Below, in pieces: positions 1 through 7,644 of a stretch of DNA of 17,772 nucleotides; position 1 is the stretch's first letter; each line of letters begins with the position of its first letter. The position numbers and the translations under genes are program-made. The notes under the pieces were generated by a model. It was not told the origin of the DNA, did not search any database, and worked only from the letters and a program-made list of their open reading frames with translations. The stretch is from Equivita sp045641605 (GTDB lineage Bacteria; Actinomycetota; Coriobacteriia; Coriobacteriales; Eggerthellaceae). The DNA lies in contig JAZUHG010000046.1 in the NCBI GenBank assembly GCA_045641605.1, forward strand, positions 1 through 17,772, in the 5' to 3' direction.

Positions 1-672
1 GAAAAACTCAAAAAGCAGGGACTTTTGTTTGCTGTTTGTGACGGAATGGGTTGTATTGAAGGTGGGCAGTCCACTGCCGCTGGTCTTGTCAATTGATTTG
101 TTAGAACTTTTAATATTGAACAGCTAACAAAGCAAAACGTATATGAATATCTTGCAAAAACCCTTGAAGAAACCGAGCCTGGTGCTGGCGGTTTGATTGT
201 TATGGACCATTTTCAAGGGAACAGAACTCCGTATAAGGATCCACATTCCCGTGGCATAATTTATGGTTTAACTATGCAACATACGTGGAAGGATATTTAT
301 CGTGCCGTGCTTGAGAGTGTATCTTTTGGAACTTACAATGTTATTGAAAGGTACGAAGCAGAGGCATTCGAGATTTCTGAAATTGTTGCATGTGGTGGAG
401 GAAGCAAAAACAAGGCTTGGGTTCAAATGATTGCTGATATTTGTGGTAAGCCTATTGTTGTTAATGAGTGCGAGCAAGGATGTGTTCTTGGTTGCTGTGT
501 TGTGGGTGCTGCTGCAAGTAGCTATGATGGCAATTATGAAAAAGCTGCCGATGCATTGGTACACAAGGCTGAAACTTATTTGCCAGATATGGAGCTTCAC
601 GAATTTTATGCTCCATTATTTGAAAGGTATAAAGCCCTTTATGAGGGTACAAAAAATATAGGTAAACAATAA
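1..672 (+). CDS. FGGY-family carbohydrate kinase (glycerol/polyol kinase-like), C-terminal part
   Basis: This is the 3' end (223 residues) of an FGGY sugar/polyol kinase; the family is about 500 residues, so more than half lies upstream of the window. It would phosphorylate a polyol or sugar with ATP in the cytoplasm. The C-terminal FGGY domain is visible: AAGLVNWFVRTF, then DHFQGNRTPYKDP, RGIIYGL and the nucleotide-binding VACGGGSKNKAWVQ segment. The Trp in LVNWF is encoded by TGA at 94-96. It lies 15 bases upstream of glpF and heads the G3P-oxidation cluster, which suggests glycerol as substrate. However, the sequence looks more like the general FGGY/xylulokinase-like branch than classical GlpK, so another polyol is possible. 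Stop is TAA. Family assignment is secure; the substrate is inference. Confidence 0.9.
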
Positions 673-687
673 TTGAAAGGAGAATTT

Positions 688-1404
688 ATGTTGCCTTACA
701 TTTCAGAATTTGTTGGAACTGCGCTTTTGATCCTAATTGGTAATGGTGTATGTGCGAACGTCAACCTATCGAAGTCTGGTTTTAAAGCTGCTGGACCTGT
801 ATTCATCACAATTGGATGAGGTCTTGCTGTTATGATTCCAGCTGCAATTTTTGGAGCTGCTTCAGGTTCGCATTTTAATCCAGTATTCACAATTGCATTT
901 GCATGTGATGGAACATTCCCTTGGGAACTTGTACCTGGATACATCGTTGCTCAAATGCTTGGTGGCTTTGTTGGTCAGGTTCTTGTTTGGGTGCTTTGGA
1001 AAAAGCATTTTGATGCAACCAAGGAACCAACTCCAAAACGTTGCTGCTTTTGCACTGCTGCATCAATTAAATGTTGGCCACTTAACTTCTTAAGCGAAGT
1101 TATCGCAACATTTACTCTTGTTTTTGCCATTAAAGGCATTGGTCAAGTTGTTGCTCTTGCTGGTGGACTAAAATGGTGGTTTGTTTTTGGAATCATTACT
1201 GCTATGGGTATGGGCTTCGGTGGTCTAACAGGTTATGCATTAAATCCTGCTCGTGACCTTGGTCCTCGCATTGCTCATGCTATTTTGCCAATGAAATCTA
1301 AGAAAGAGCCTAACGATTGGAAATATGGTCTAACAGTACCTGTTCTTGGTCCTCTTGTTGGCGCTCTTTTGGGTGTTCTTCTATACGCTGTTATTCCTTG
1401 GTAG
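688..1404 (+). CDS. glpF: Glycerol facilitator / aquaglyceroporin (MIP family)
   Basis: A 238-residue membrane channel for passive uptake of glycerol or small polyols. The two half-helix motifs of the MIP family are present: SGSHFNPVFTIAFA in the first half (NPV instead of the usual NPA) and GYALNPARDLGPR in the second, whose NPAR-D is typical of glyceroporins. Hydrophobic segments match six membrane helices. The ATG at 688 has an AAAGGAGA Shine-Dalgarno at 676-683 and gives a normal N-terminus (EFVGTALLILIGNG). Residue 44 is a TGA codon (817-819) in ITIGWGLAV, where the family has Trp; under the standard code only a 190-residue fragment would be called. A cysteine cluster (CCFC, then C) in the central cytoplasmic loop is odd. 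Eight other Trp codons are TGG. The TAG stop overlaps the TTG start of the next gene. Confidence 0.93.
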
Positions 1405-2837
1405 ACAGTTACGACATAGTAATTATTGGTGCGGGAGTTAGCGGGTGCGCATGCGCCCGCGAGCTTTCGCGCTATGATGCAAAAATCCTTGTAATCGATA
1501 AAGAAGAGGACGTTTGCTGCGGAACTTCGAAGGCAAATTCTGCCATTGTGCACGCTGGCTTCGATGCTGCCGAAGGCTCTTTGATGGCTGACCTTAATGT
1601 CAAAGGCAATTTGGCAATGCCAAAACTTTGCAAGGATTTAGATATACCTTTTGTACAAAATGGTTCTATAGTTTGTTGCCTGGACGAGGCCGACAGGCCG
1701 AGTCTGCAGGCTTTGTATGATAGAGGCATTGCTAATGGTGTTCAAAATCTTCAGATTTTGGAATATGATGATGCGCATAAGTTAGAGCCTAATTTATCGG
1801 ATCAAGTTGTCTGCGTCCTATATGCACCTACTGGTGGAATTATCGATCCCTTCATTCTCACCATTGCCTTGGCAGAAAATGCAAATCAAAATGGAGTTCA
1901 ATTTCAGTTCAACACCGAAGTTCAGGACTTCGTCTTCGGTGACGATTTGTGAACTATCAAAACCAATCAAGGTGACATACGTACGAAGTACGTAGTTAAT
2001 GCAGCAGGTGTTTACGCAGCTGATTTACATAATCTAGTTTCCGATAAGAAACTAAATATTACACCACGTCGTGGTGACTATGTTTTGTTGGACAAGACAG
2101 CAGGTGATCACGTAAAGACGACAGTTTTTATGTTGCCTAGCAAATTGGGAAAAGGAATTTTGGTTTCCCCAACAGTTCATGGAAACCTACTTGTAGGCCC
2201 AACCGCTATTGATCTTGACGACCGTGAGGGAGTCAATACCACTTCTGTGGGGCTTAATGATGTCATTGAAAAATCTGCACTTACAGTTAAAGACATCCCT
2301 TACAAAAGTGTTATTACTTCTTTCGCGGGGCTTCGTGCACATGAAGATAACCATGAATTCGTCATCAACGAAGTTGATGACGCTCCTGGCTTTATAGATT
2401 GTGCCGGAATTGAGTCGCCGGGGCTTACATCTGCCCCTGCTATCGGTGACCTTGTTGCGAGCTTGCTCTCTGATAAAGCCAATTTGAACAAGAAGAAAGA
2501 TTTTATCGAAAAGCGCGAAGGAATCTTGAACCCAGCGGAATTGAGTGATAGCGAGCGAAGTGAGCTTATAAAGAAGAAACCGGAATACGGTCAAATAATT
2601 TGTAGGTGTGAAAGCATCAGCGAAGGTGAGATTATGGACGCGATTAACCGTCCAGTTGGTGCGAAGAGTTTGGATGGTGTAAAGCGTCGTGTTCGCGCAG
2701 GTATGGGTAGGTGTCAAGGCGGCTTTTGCAGCCCACGCGTTATGGAAATCCTCTCTCGAGAATTGCATAAGGATATTTTAGAAGTCACCAAACGCGGAGG
2801 CAACTCCAAAGTATTGGTAGGAAGGAACAAAGAATAA
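1398..2837 (+). CDS. GlpA-like FAD-dependent glycerol-3-phosphate dehydrogenase with C-terminal [2Fe-2S] domain
   Basis: A 479-residue DAO-family flavoprotein predicted to oxidise sn-glycerol 3-phosphate to dihydroxyacetone phosphate. The N-terminus carries the FAD Rossmann motif DIVIIGAGVSGCACAREL and the family segment GTSKANSAIVHAGFD. The C-terminal BFD-like domain has C402-x-C404 and C439-x4-C444 (ICRCE, GRCQGGFC), expected to bind [2Fe-2S]. TGA at 1950-1952 encodes Trp in DDLWTIKT; the flanking segments are one continuous frame and one domain. No ATG fits: the TTG at 1398 overlaps the glpF stop by seven bases, gives the standard distance to the Rossmann motif and lacks an obvious Shine-Dalgarno, so translational coupling to glpF is likely. 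No GlpC-type membrane anchor follows; GlpB-like and DUF1667 partners do. Function is inferred from family and operon. Confidence 0.88.
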
Positions 2838-2867
2838 AATAAGAATTGACTTAAGGCGACCGCGCCA

Positions 2868-2919
2868 GGAATATATTTTTTAGATTTTTTCGTAGAAAAA
2901 ATGCTAAAAAGTATATTCC
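2868..2919. repeat. Long AT-rich intercistronic hairpin (24-bp inverted repeat)
   Basis: The left arm 2868-2891 pairs with the right arm 2895-2919 around a three-base GTA loop. All 24 left-arm bases pair; the only flaws are one bulged G (2903) and one G-U pair (2876/2911). Both ends are GGAATATA / TATATTCC; GCC 2864-2866 and GGC 2924-2926 could extend it beyond a small internal loop. It occupies most of the 118-base gap between the GlpA-like and GlpB-like genes, the largest gap in this operon. It is not GC-rich and is not followed by a T-run, so a classical intrinsic terminator is unlikely. An RNA-processing or stability element, or a relic of a small mobile repeat, are the alternatives. A TTGACT at 2846-2851 could be a -35 box but lacks a well-placed -10. 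Confidence 0.8.
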
Positions 2920-2955
2920 GACCGGCAGGCAAGCAGGAAGAGTTAAAACAAGAAT

Positions 2956-4221
2956 ATGAATATTGAAACTTTTGACATAGTAATAATTGGAGGAGGCCCT
3001 GCGGGTTTGGCGGCTGCGGCTTCGGCTCGTGAAAATGGCTGCGAAAAAATTGTTATTTTGGAGCGAGACCATGAGCTTGGTGGCATTTTGAACCAGTGCA
3101 TTCATAATGGCTTTGGGCTTCACACTTTTGGTGAGGAACTTACTGGCCCCGAATATGCCGATCGATTCATTAAAAAGGTGAAAGATTTAAAAATCGAGTA
3201 TAGGCTTAACACTTTTGTATTAAACATTAGTGAAGATAAAAAAATCACTTGCATGAACAGGACTGATGGTCTTTATACTATAAAGGCAAAAGCTGTTATT
3301 TTGGCCATGGGTTGTCGTGAGAGATCTCGTGGTGCTCTTAATATTCCCGGGTACCGTCCTGCTGGTATTTTTAGCGCGGGTACTGCGCAGCGCTTCGTAA
3401 ATATGGAAGGTTATATGCCTGGCCGAGAAGTCGTAATTTTGGGTAGTGGTGATATAGGTCTTATTATGGCTCGTCGTATGATGCTGGAAGGTGCAAAGGT
3501 TAAAGTTGTTGCTGAGATTATGCCCTTTAGTGGTGGGCTTAAGCGTAATATTGTTCAGTGTCTTGATGATTACGGCATTCCTCTCAAGCTAAGCCACACA
3601 GTTGTAGATATCGAAGGTCGCGAACGTGTTGAAGGAGTAACTATAGCCGAAGTTGACGACCATATGAAGCCAATCCCTGGTACCGAAGAGCATTATAGTT
3701 GTGACACTCTTTTGCTTTCTGTTGGTCTTATCCCAGAAAATGAACTTAGCTTATCTGCTGGTGTTGAACTTCACCCAGTTACTAAAGGTGCATTCGTAAA
3801 TGAAAGTCTTGAGACAAGTGTTCCAGGAATTTTTGCTTGTGGAAATGTACTTCATGTTCATGATTTGGTTGATTTTGTCTCCGAAGAGGCTGCAACAGCG
3901 GGTCGTAATGCTGCTTCGTTTGTTAATAATGAGCCGAAGAAAGGGAACAACATAGAAGTTAAAACTCAAGATGGTGTAACTTATTGTGTGCCAAGTTTTA
4001 TCGACCCAAATAAAGTTGAAGATAAGATTACTCTTCGAATGCGTGTAAACAATGTTTATAAAGCTAAGTACCTAAGCTTGTATTTTAATGGTGAGCGTAT
4101 TAAACACAAGAAACGTCCAGTTATGGCTCCTGGTGAGATGGAGAGTATTGAGCTTACAAAAGACGATTTTAATAGTGCTTTGCCACTTAGCGAAATATTG
4201 ATAAAAATCGAGGATAAATAA
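2956..4221 (+). CDS. GlpB-like FAD/NAD-dependent oxidoreductase
   Basis: A 421-residue pyridine nucleotide-disulfide-reductase-like flavoprotein. FAD binds at IIGGGPAGLAAAA (residues 10-22). The second Rossmann fold (VVILGSGDIGLIMARRM) should take NAD(P)H, and the C-terminal FAD segment VPGIFACGNVL is standard. A redox-active CxxC near the flavin is not evident. The C-terminal 90 residues form an extra domain with no clear motif. In many anaerobes this protein is encoded between a GlpA-like dehydrogenase and a DUF1667 protein, as here, and probably passes electrons from G3P oxidation to another carrier; the acceptor is not known from sequence. The ATG at 2956 is preceded by AGGAAG about 15 bases upstream, a loose spacing. 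The TAA stop overlaps the next ATG (TAATG). It contains no Trp codon of either kind. Confidence 0.87.
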   Translation: MNIETFDIVIIGGGPAGLAAAASARENGCEKIVILERDHELGGILNQCIHNGFGLHTFGEELTGPEYADRFIKKVKDLKIEYRLNTFVLNISEDKKITCMNRTDGLYTIKAKAVILAMGCRERSRGALNIPGYRPAGIFSAGTAQRFVNMEGYMPGREVVILGSGDIGLIMARRMMLEGAKVKVVAEIMPFSGGLKRNIVQCLDDYGIPLKLSHTVVDIEGRERVEGVTIAEVDDHMKPIPGTEEHYSCDTLLLSVGLIPENELSLSAGVELHPVTKGAFVNESLETSVPGIFACGNVLHVHDLVDFVSEEAATAGRNAASFVNNEPKKGNNIEVKTQDGVTYCVPSFIDPNKVEDKITLRMRVNNVYKAKYLSLYFNGERIKHKKRPVMAPGEMESIELTKDDFNSALPLSEILIKIEDK

Positions 4222-4583
4222 TGGAAACGAAGAATTTGACATGCATAAATTGTCCCTTGGGTTGCCAAATTGAGGTTAAGATTGATGCTGGCAAAGTTGT
4301 TGAAGTTTCTGGGAATACATGTAAAAAGGGTGAGGAATACGCCATCAAGGAAGTTACCAACCCCACAAGAATCATTACTTCCACTGTAATTGTTGATGGA
4401 GGGACAGGAATTAACTCTCAAGTTTCTGTTAAGACAGAGCATGACATTCCTAAAGATAAGATATTTGATGTAATGGAGCAACTTAAAGGTGTAAGTGTAA
4501 AAGCTCCTGTCAAAATTGGTGATGTGATTATCAAAGACGTAGCTGGCACTGGAGTTAACATTGTCGCAACAAGAAACATCTAA
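4221..4583 (+). CDS. DUF1667 domain protein, Cys-rich partner of the G3P oxidoreductases
   Basis: A 120-residue cytoplasmic protein of the DUF1667 family. The N-terminus has a CxxCxxxC cluster (CINCPLGC) and a further Cys in GNTCKKGEEYA, an arrangement that could bind an Fe-S cluster or zinc; no biochemical role can be read from the sequence. The family is typically encoded directly after GlpA-like and GlpB-like flavoproteins, and the TAATG overlap with the GlpB-like gene here points to stoichiometric co-expression. It may take the place of GlpC, which is absent from this window. A GAGG Shine-Dalgarno lies at 4210-4213. The last 23 bases overlap the start of the cysteine desulfurase gene in another frame. 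Confidence 0.87.
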   Translation: METKNLTCINCPLGCQIEVKIDAGKVVEVSGNTCKKGEEYAIKEVTNPTRIITSTVIVDGGTGINSQVSVKTEHDIPKDKIFDVMEQLKGVSVKAPVKIGDVIIKDVAGTGVNIVATRNI

Positions 4584-5718
4584 TAAATCAATATATTTAG
4601 ATTACGCTGCAAGTGCAAGCAATACGCAATTTGCTATTAGCGATGGTTATGCAAACCCAAATTCGATTAATGAGTCGGGACGCGAGTCATTTGAAGTCCT
4701 GGAAAAAGCTCGTGAAGACATCATGAAAATTGTTGGTGCAAAAAGGCCAAGTGAAATTATTTTTACTTCTAGCGCTACCGAAGCAAACAACATGGCTATT
4801 TTAGGTATTGCCAGAGCAGTTGCAGAAAATCATAAATTTGAAGGTCGTAATAAAATCATTGTTTTTGCTCTTGAACATGAGTCTTCGCTTTTACCTGCTA
4901 AAGCATTGAAAAATGAAGGTTTTGATGTTCAGGTTGTTGAAAGTGATATGAATGGTTTTATTAAATTTCAAAAATATATGGAGATGTGCGACCAAAAAAC
5001 TGCTCTTGTTGTAATTCAGCATGCAAATACCGAAATTGGTAGTATACAAAATATTCAACAACTTGCAACCATCGCTCATGAGAATGGTGCTTACTTTCAT
5101 TCGGATTGTGTTGGTTCTTTTTGCAATATTAGTTTAAATGTCACCGATTTAGATGTTGATTCGGCCAGTTTTTCTGGACATAAAATTGGCGCTCCCAAAG
5201 GAATTGGTGCTCTTTATCTTAAATCTGGTACCCCAATTGTTCCCATAATGTATGGCGGTCAACAAGAAAATGGTATAAGTCCTGGTACACAGGCAGTTGC
5301 TTTGGCACATGCTTTTGCAGAGGCGGCCAAGTATTCGGATTCAATTAAAAGAGACCTAAGTAAGAGATTCAGTGAGTTTGTTCATTTCATTGCTTTGGAA
5401 GTTGAAAAACTTGATGGGGTGCGTCTTACTGTTGGTTTTCCAGAAAATAAAATGGGTTATATGTGGAATATTATTTCTTTAACATATGATAATTTTAGTT
5501 CTAAGGATTTAATCTTGCAATATGGCAAGCATGGAATTATTGTGTCTGGGGGACCTGCTTGTTCTGCTCAAAAAGATGAGCCAAGTCATGTTTTGCAAGC
5601 AATAAATGTACCTGTTGACACAATCAATAATGTTGTTCGTCTTTCTTTTGGACAAACCACAAGCCTCGATGACTTGAAATATTTTATTGAAGTTACTAAA
5701 AAATTGCTTCAAGCCTAA
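4561..5718 (+). CDS. Cysteine desulfurase (NifS/IscS-like, class V aminotransferase)
   Basis: A 385-residue PLP enzyme that takes sulfur from cysteine for Fe-S cluster or tRNA-thiolation pathways. Visible features: N-terminal IYLDYAASAS, SSATEANNMAILG, the HANTEIGSIQ loop, FHSDCVGSF, the PLP-binding lysine K208 in SGHKIGAPKGIG, and the sulfur-accepting Cys334 in SGGPACSAQ. The TTG start at 4561 has GGAG at 4551-4554 six bases upstream and overlaps DUF1667 by 23 bases; no ATG lies nearby. Conserved sequence begins about 11 residues in, so the exact start is a little uncertain. It is the last gene before the hydrogenase promoter. Supplying sulfur for the Fe-S-rich flavoprotein and hydrogenase genes around it is plausible, but no IscU-like scaffold gene is in the window. 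Confidence 0.9.
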   Translation: MSQQETSNKSIYLDYAASASNTQFAISDGYANPNSINESGRESFEVLEKAREDIMKIVGAKRPSEIIFTSSATEANNMAILGIARAVAENHKFEGRNKIIVFALEHESSLLPAKALKNEGFDVQVVESDMNGFIKFQKYMEMCDQKTALVVIQHANTEIGSIQNIQQLATIAHENGAYFHSDCVGSFCNISLNVTDLDVDSASFSGHKIGAPKGIGALYLKSGTPIVPIMYGGQQENGISPGTQAVALAHAFAEAAKYSDSIKRDLSKRFSEFVHFIALEVEKLDGVRLTVGFPENKMGYMWNIISLTYDNFSSKDLILQYGKHGIIVSGGPACSAQKDEPSHVLQAINVPVDTINNVVRLSFGQTTSLDDLKYFIEVTKKLLQA

Positions 5719-5737
5719 GATAATTTGCACTTCTATG

Positions 5738-5746
5738 TGCTATAAT
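5738..5746 (+). promoter_or_regulatory. Extended -10 promoter for the hydrogenase operon
   Basis: TGC followed by a perfect TATAAT (5741-5746) forms an extended -10 element. No good -35 box lies at 17 bases: TTGCAC at 5725 is only 10 bases upstream. It sits in the 63-base gap after the cysteine desulfurase gene and about 35 bases before the GTG start at 5782, which has a full AGGAGG at 5771-5776. It would separate hydrogenase expression from the glp genes. Confidence 0.6.
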
Positions 5747-5781
5747 CGCAATCGCTATAGAATTTTCATAAGGAGGAAAAA

Positions 5782-7644
5782 GTGGCTGCGATTAAAGTGG
5801 TTAAAAAGACGCCGTTGCCAAGTTCTACTGACGCAGAATTAGCTGTAGCAGAAATCACAAAAGCTTCAAACAATCGTATGTCAGCTGGCTCTTTGGGTTC
5901 ATGCCCAGTTGAGTTTAGCAAGGCATTTGTTGAAGCTTGCGGATCTCAAAGTTGCGGTAAATGTACACCATGCAGAATTGGTCTTAAGAAAATGGCAAAA
6001 TTACTTGACGAAGTTTTGGAGGGCGAAGCTTGTAAGTGCGCTCTAAAACACATTAAAGACCTAGCCAATGTTCTTTACGAAACTGCCGATTGTGCTATCG
6101 GCTTTGAGGCTGGTCGTCAAGTTTTAAATGGACTTGCAAAGTATGAAAAAGATTTCCAATATCATTTGGAGCATGATGGAATGTGTATGTATGAAAAATC
6201 TGCTGCCGTTCCATGTGTTAATGCTTGTCCGGCACATGTTGATATTCCTGGTTATATTGCTTGCACTGCTGCAGGTAAATACACAGATGCAATTAAGGTT
6301 ATTCGCAAAGATAACCCACTTCCATTGGCATGTGGCTTGATTTGCGAGCATCCTTGCGAGATTGCTTGTCGTAGAAATATGGTAGATGACGCTATCAACA
6401 TTCGTGGAATTAAACGTTATGCTGTTGAGCATGCTCGTGAATTCACTCCTGCGCATTATCCAAAAACAGGAAAGAAGGTTGCTGTAATTGGTGGTGGTCC
6501 TTCTGGTTTAACTGCTGCTTATTATTTGGCTTTAATGGGACATGCTCCTACAATTTTTGAGCAGCGCAGCAAGCTTGGCGGAATGATGCGTTATGGTATT
6601 CCAGCTTACCGCTTCCCACGTAAAGATATGGATAGCGAGATTAATTGGATGCTTAAGCAAGGCATTAAAGTTAAGTTGAACACTTCGGTTCCTAAAGATG
6701 TTAGCATGGCAAAACTTCGCAAGGACTTTGATGTTGTTTATGTTGCAATTGGTGCTCATAGTGGAAACAGTCTTGGTATTCCAGGTGAGAAAGCCGAAGG
6801 CGTTTTGTCTGCCGTTCAGCTTTTGGGTGCTTTGGGAGATAACAAGAAGTTTGACTTTACCGGCGAAGACGTAGTTGTTGTTGGTGGCGGTAATGTTGCT
6901 ATGGATTGCGCAAGAAGTGCTGTTCGTCTTGGTGCTAAGAGCGTTACCATTGCTTACAGACGTCGTAAAGACGATGTAACTTGTCAAATGGAAGAGCTTG
7001 ACGGTGCCTTGGAAGAAGGCTGTCATTTGATGGAACTTCATGCTCCTGTTGAAATTGTTACAGAGAAAGACAAAGTTAAGGGTATTAAACTTCAGCCACA
7101 AGTATCTGGTCCAGTTGACAGAGGTCGTCCAAAACCAATGCCTGCAAACAAGAAGCCTGTTGTTGTTAAGGCAGATAAAGTACTTGTTGCAATTGGTCAA
7201 GCTATCGATAGCAAAAATTTTGAGCGCGCTGGAATGAGTGTAAATCGTAAGCGCCTTGTTTCTAATAAATTCACCGAAGCCTTAGACAAGAAGGGCAACA
7301 TTATTAAGGGTGTATTTGTTGGTGGCGATTGTCAAAGTGGCCCAGCAACTGTTATTAAGGCAATTGGTGCTGGTAAAGTTGCTGCTAGAAACATCGATAA
7401 TTACATGGGCTATGATCATAAGATCGAGCTTGATGTTAAAATTCCAGAAGCAAAAATTGGAGATAAAAAAGCTGCTGGCCGCGTAAAGTTAATGGAACGC
7501 AGCGCAGCAGAGAGAAAAGATGACTTCGATCTAATGGAAAAACCTATGAGTGATCAAGAATGTTTGCTTGAATGCAACAGATGTTTAAGGTGTGATGCTA
7601 ACGGCATGGGTGCTTTCCGTGGAGGAAGGGAGTTATCATGATAA
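5782..7644 (+). CDS. NuoF-like / GltD-like NAD(P)H oxidoreductase, hydrogenase partner subunit
   Basis: A 620-residue Fe-S flavoprotein. Residues about 45-110 match the C-terminal [4Fe-4S] domain of NuoF/HydB (CGKCTPCRIG: C58, C61, C64, plus C104), without the NuoF FMN/NADH domain. Residues about 140-560 match the small subunit of glutamate synthase and related NfnB-type proteins: an N-terminal Cys-rich [4Fe-4S] region (CVNACPAHVDIPGY, CGLICEHPCEIAC), FAD motif GGGPSGL at 237-243, NAD(P) motif GGGNVAMD from 368, and a GGDC FAD segment near the end. The C-terminus has another Cys group (CLLECNRCLRC). It probably carries electrons between NAD(P)H and the adjacent hydrogenase. The frame reads TGA at 7639-7641 as a terminal Trp and stops at the adjacent TAA; a standard-code reading would end one residue earlier. 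Start GTG 5782 follows AGGAGG by five bases. Confidence 0.88.

Noticed and set aside
193..672. Many apparent truncated genes and pseudogenes when read with the standard code (FGGY kinase, GlpF, Nif3, phosphatase, PAP2, Lgt)
   Set aside because: Each break is a TGA in an otherwise intact frame with conserved sequence on both sides; there are no accompanying frameshifts or TAA/TAG breaks, so they are sense codons and not decay.
1913..1952. Overlapping small hairpins (CACCGAAG/CTTCGGTG and CGAAGT/ACTTCG) just before the TGA at 1950, as a SECIS-like recoding signal
   Set aside because: A bacterial SECIS lies directly downstream of the UGA, not upstream, and the other TGA codons have no such hairpin. 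General UGA=Trp decoding explains the codon.
2187..2768. Minus-strand open frame of 193 codons opposite the GlpA-like gene, and other long minus-strand frames such as 6532-7200
   Set aside because: They lie antisense to clearly conserved coding sequence, have no recognisable motifs or ribosome-binding sites, and arise from codon-use bias of the true gene.
5725..5746. TTGCAC plus TATAAT as a full -35/-10 promoter
   Set aside because: The spacer is only ten bases; the extended -10 TGC is a better explanation for activity without a -35.
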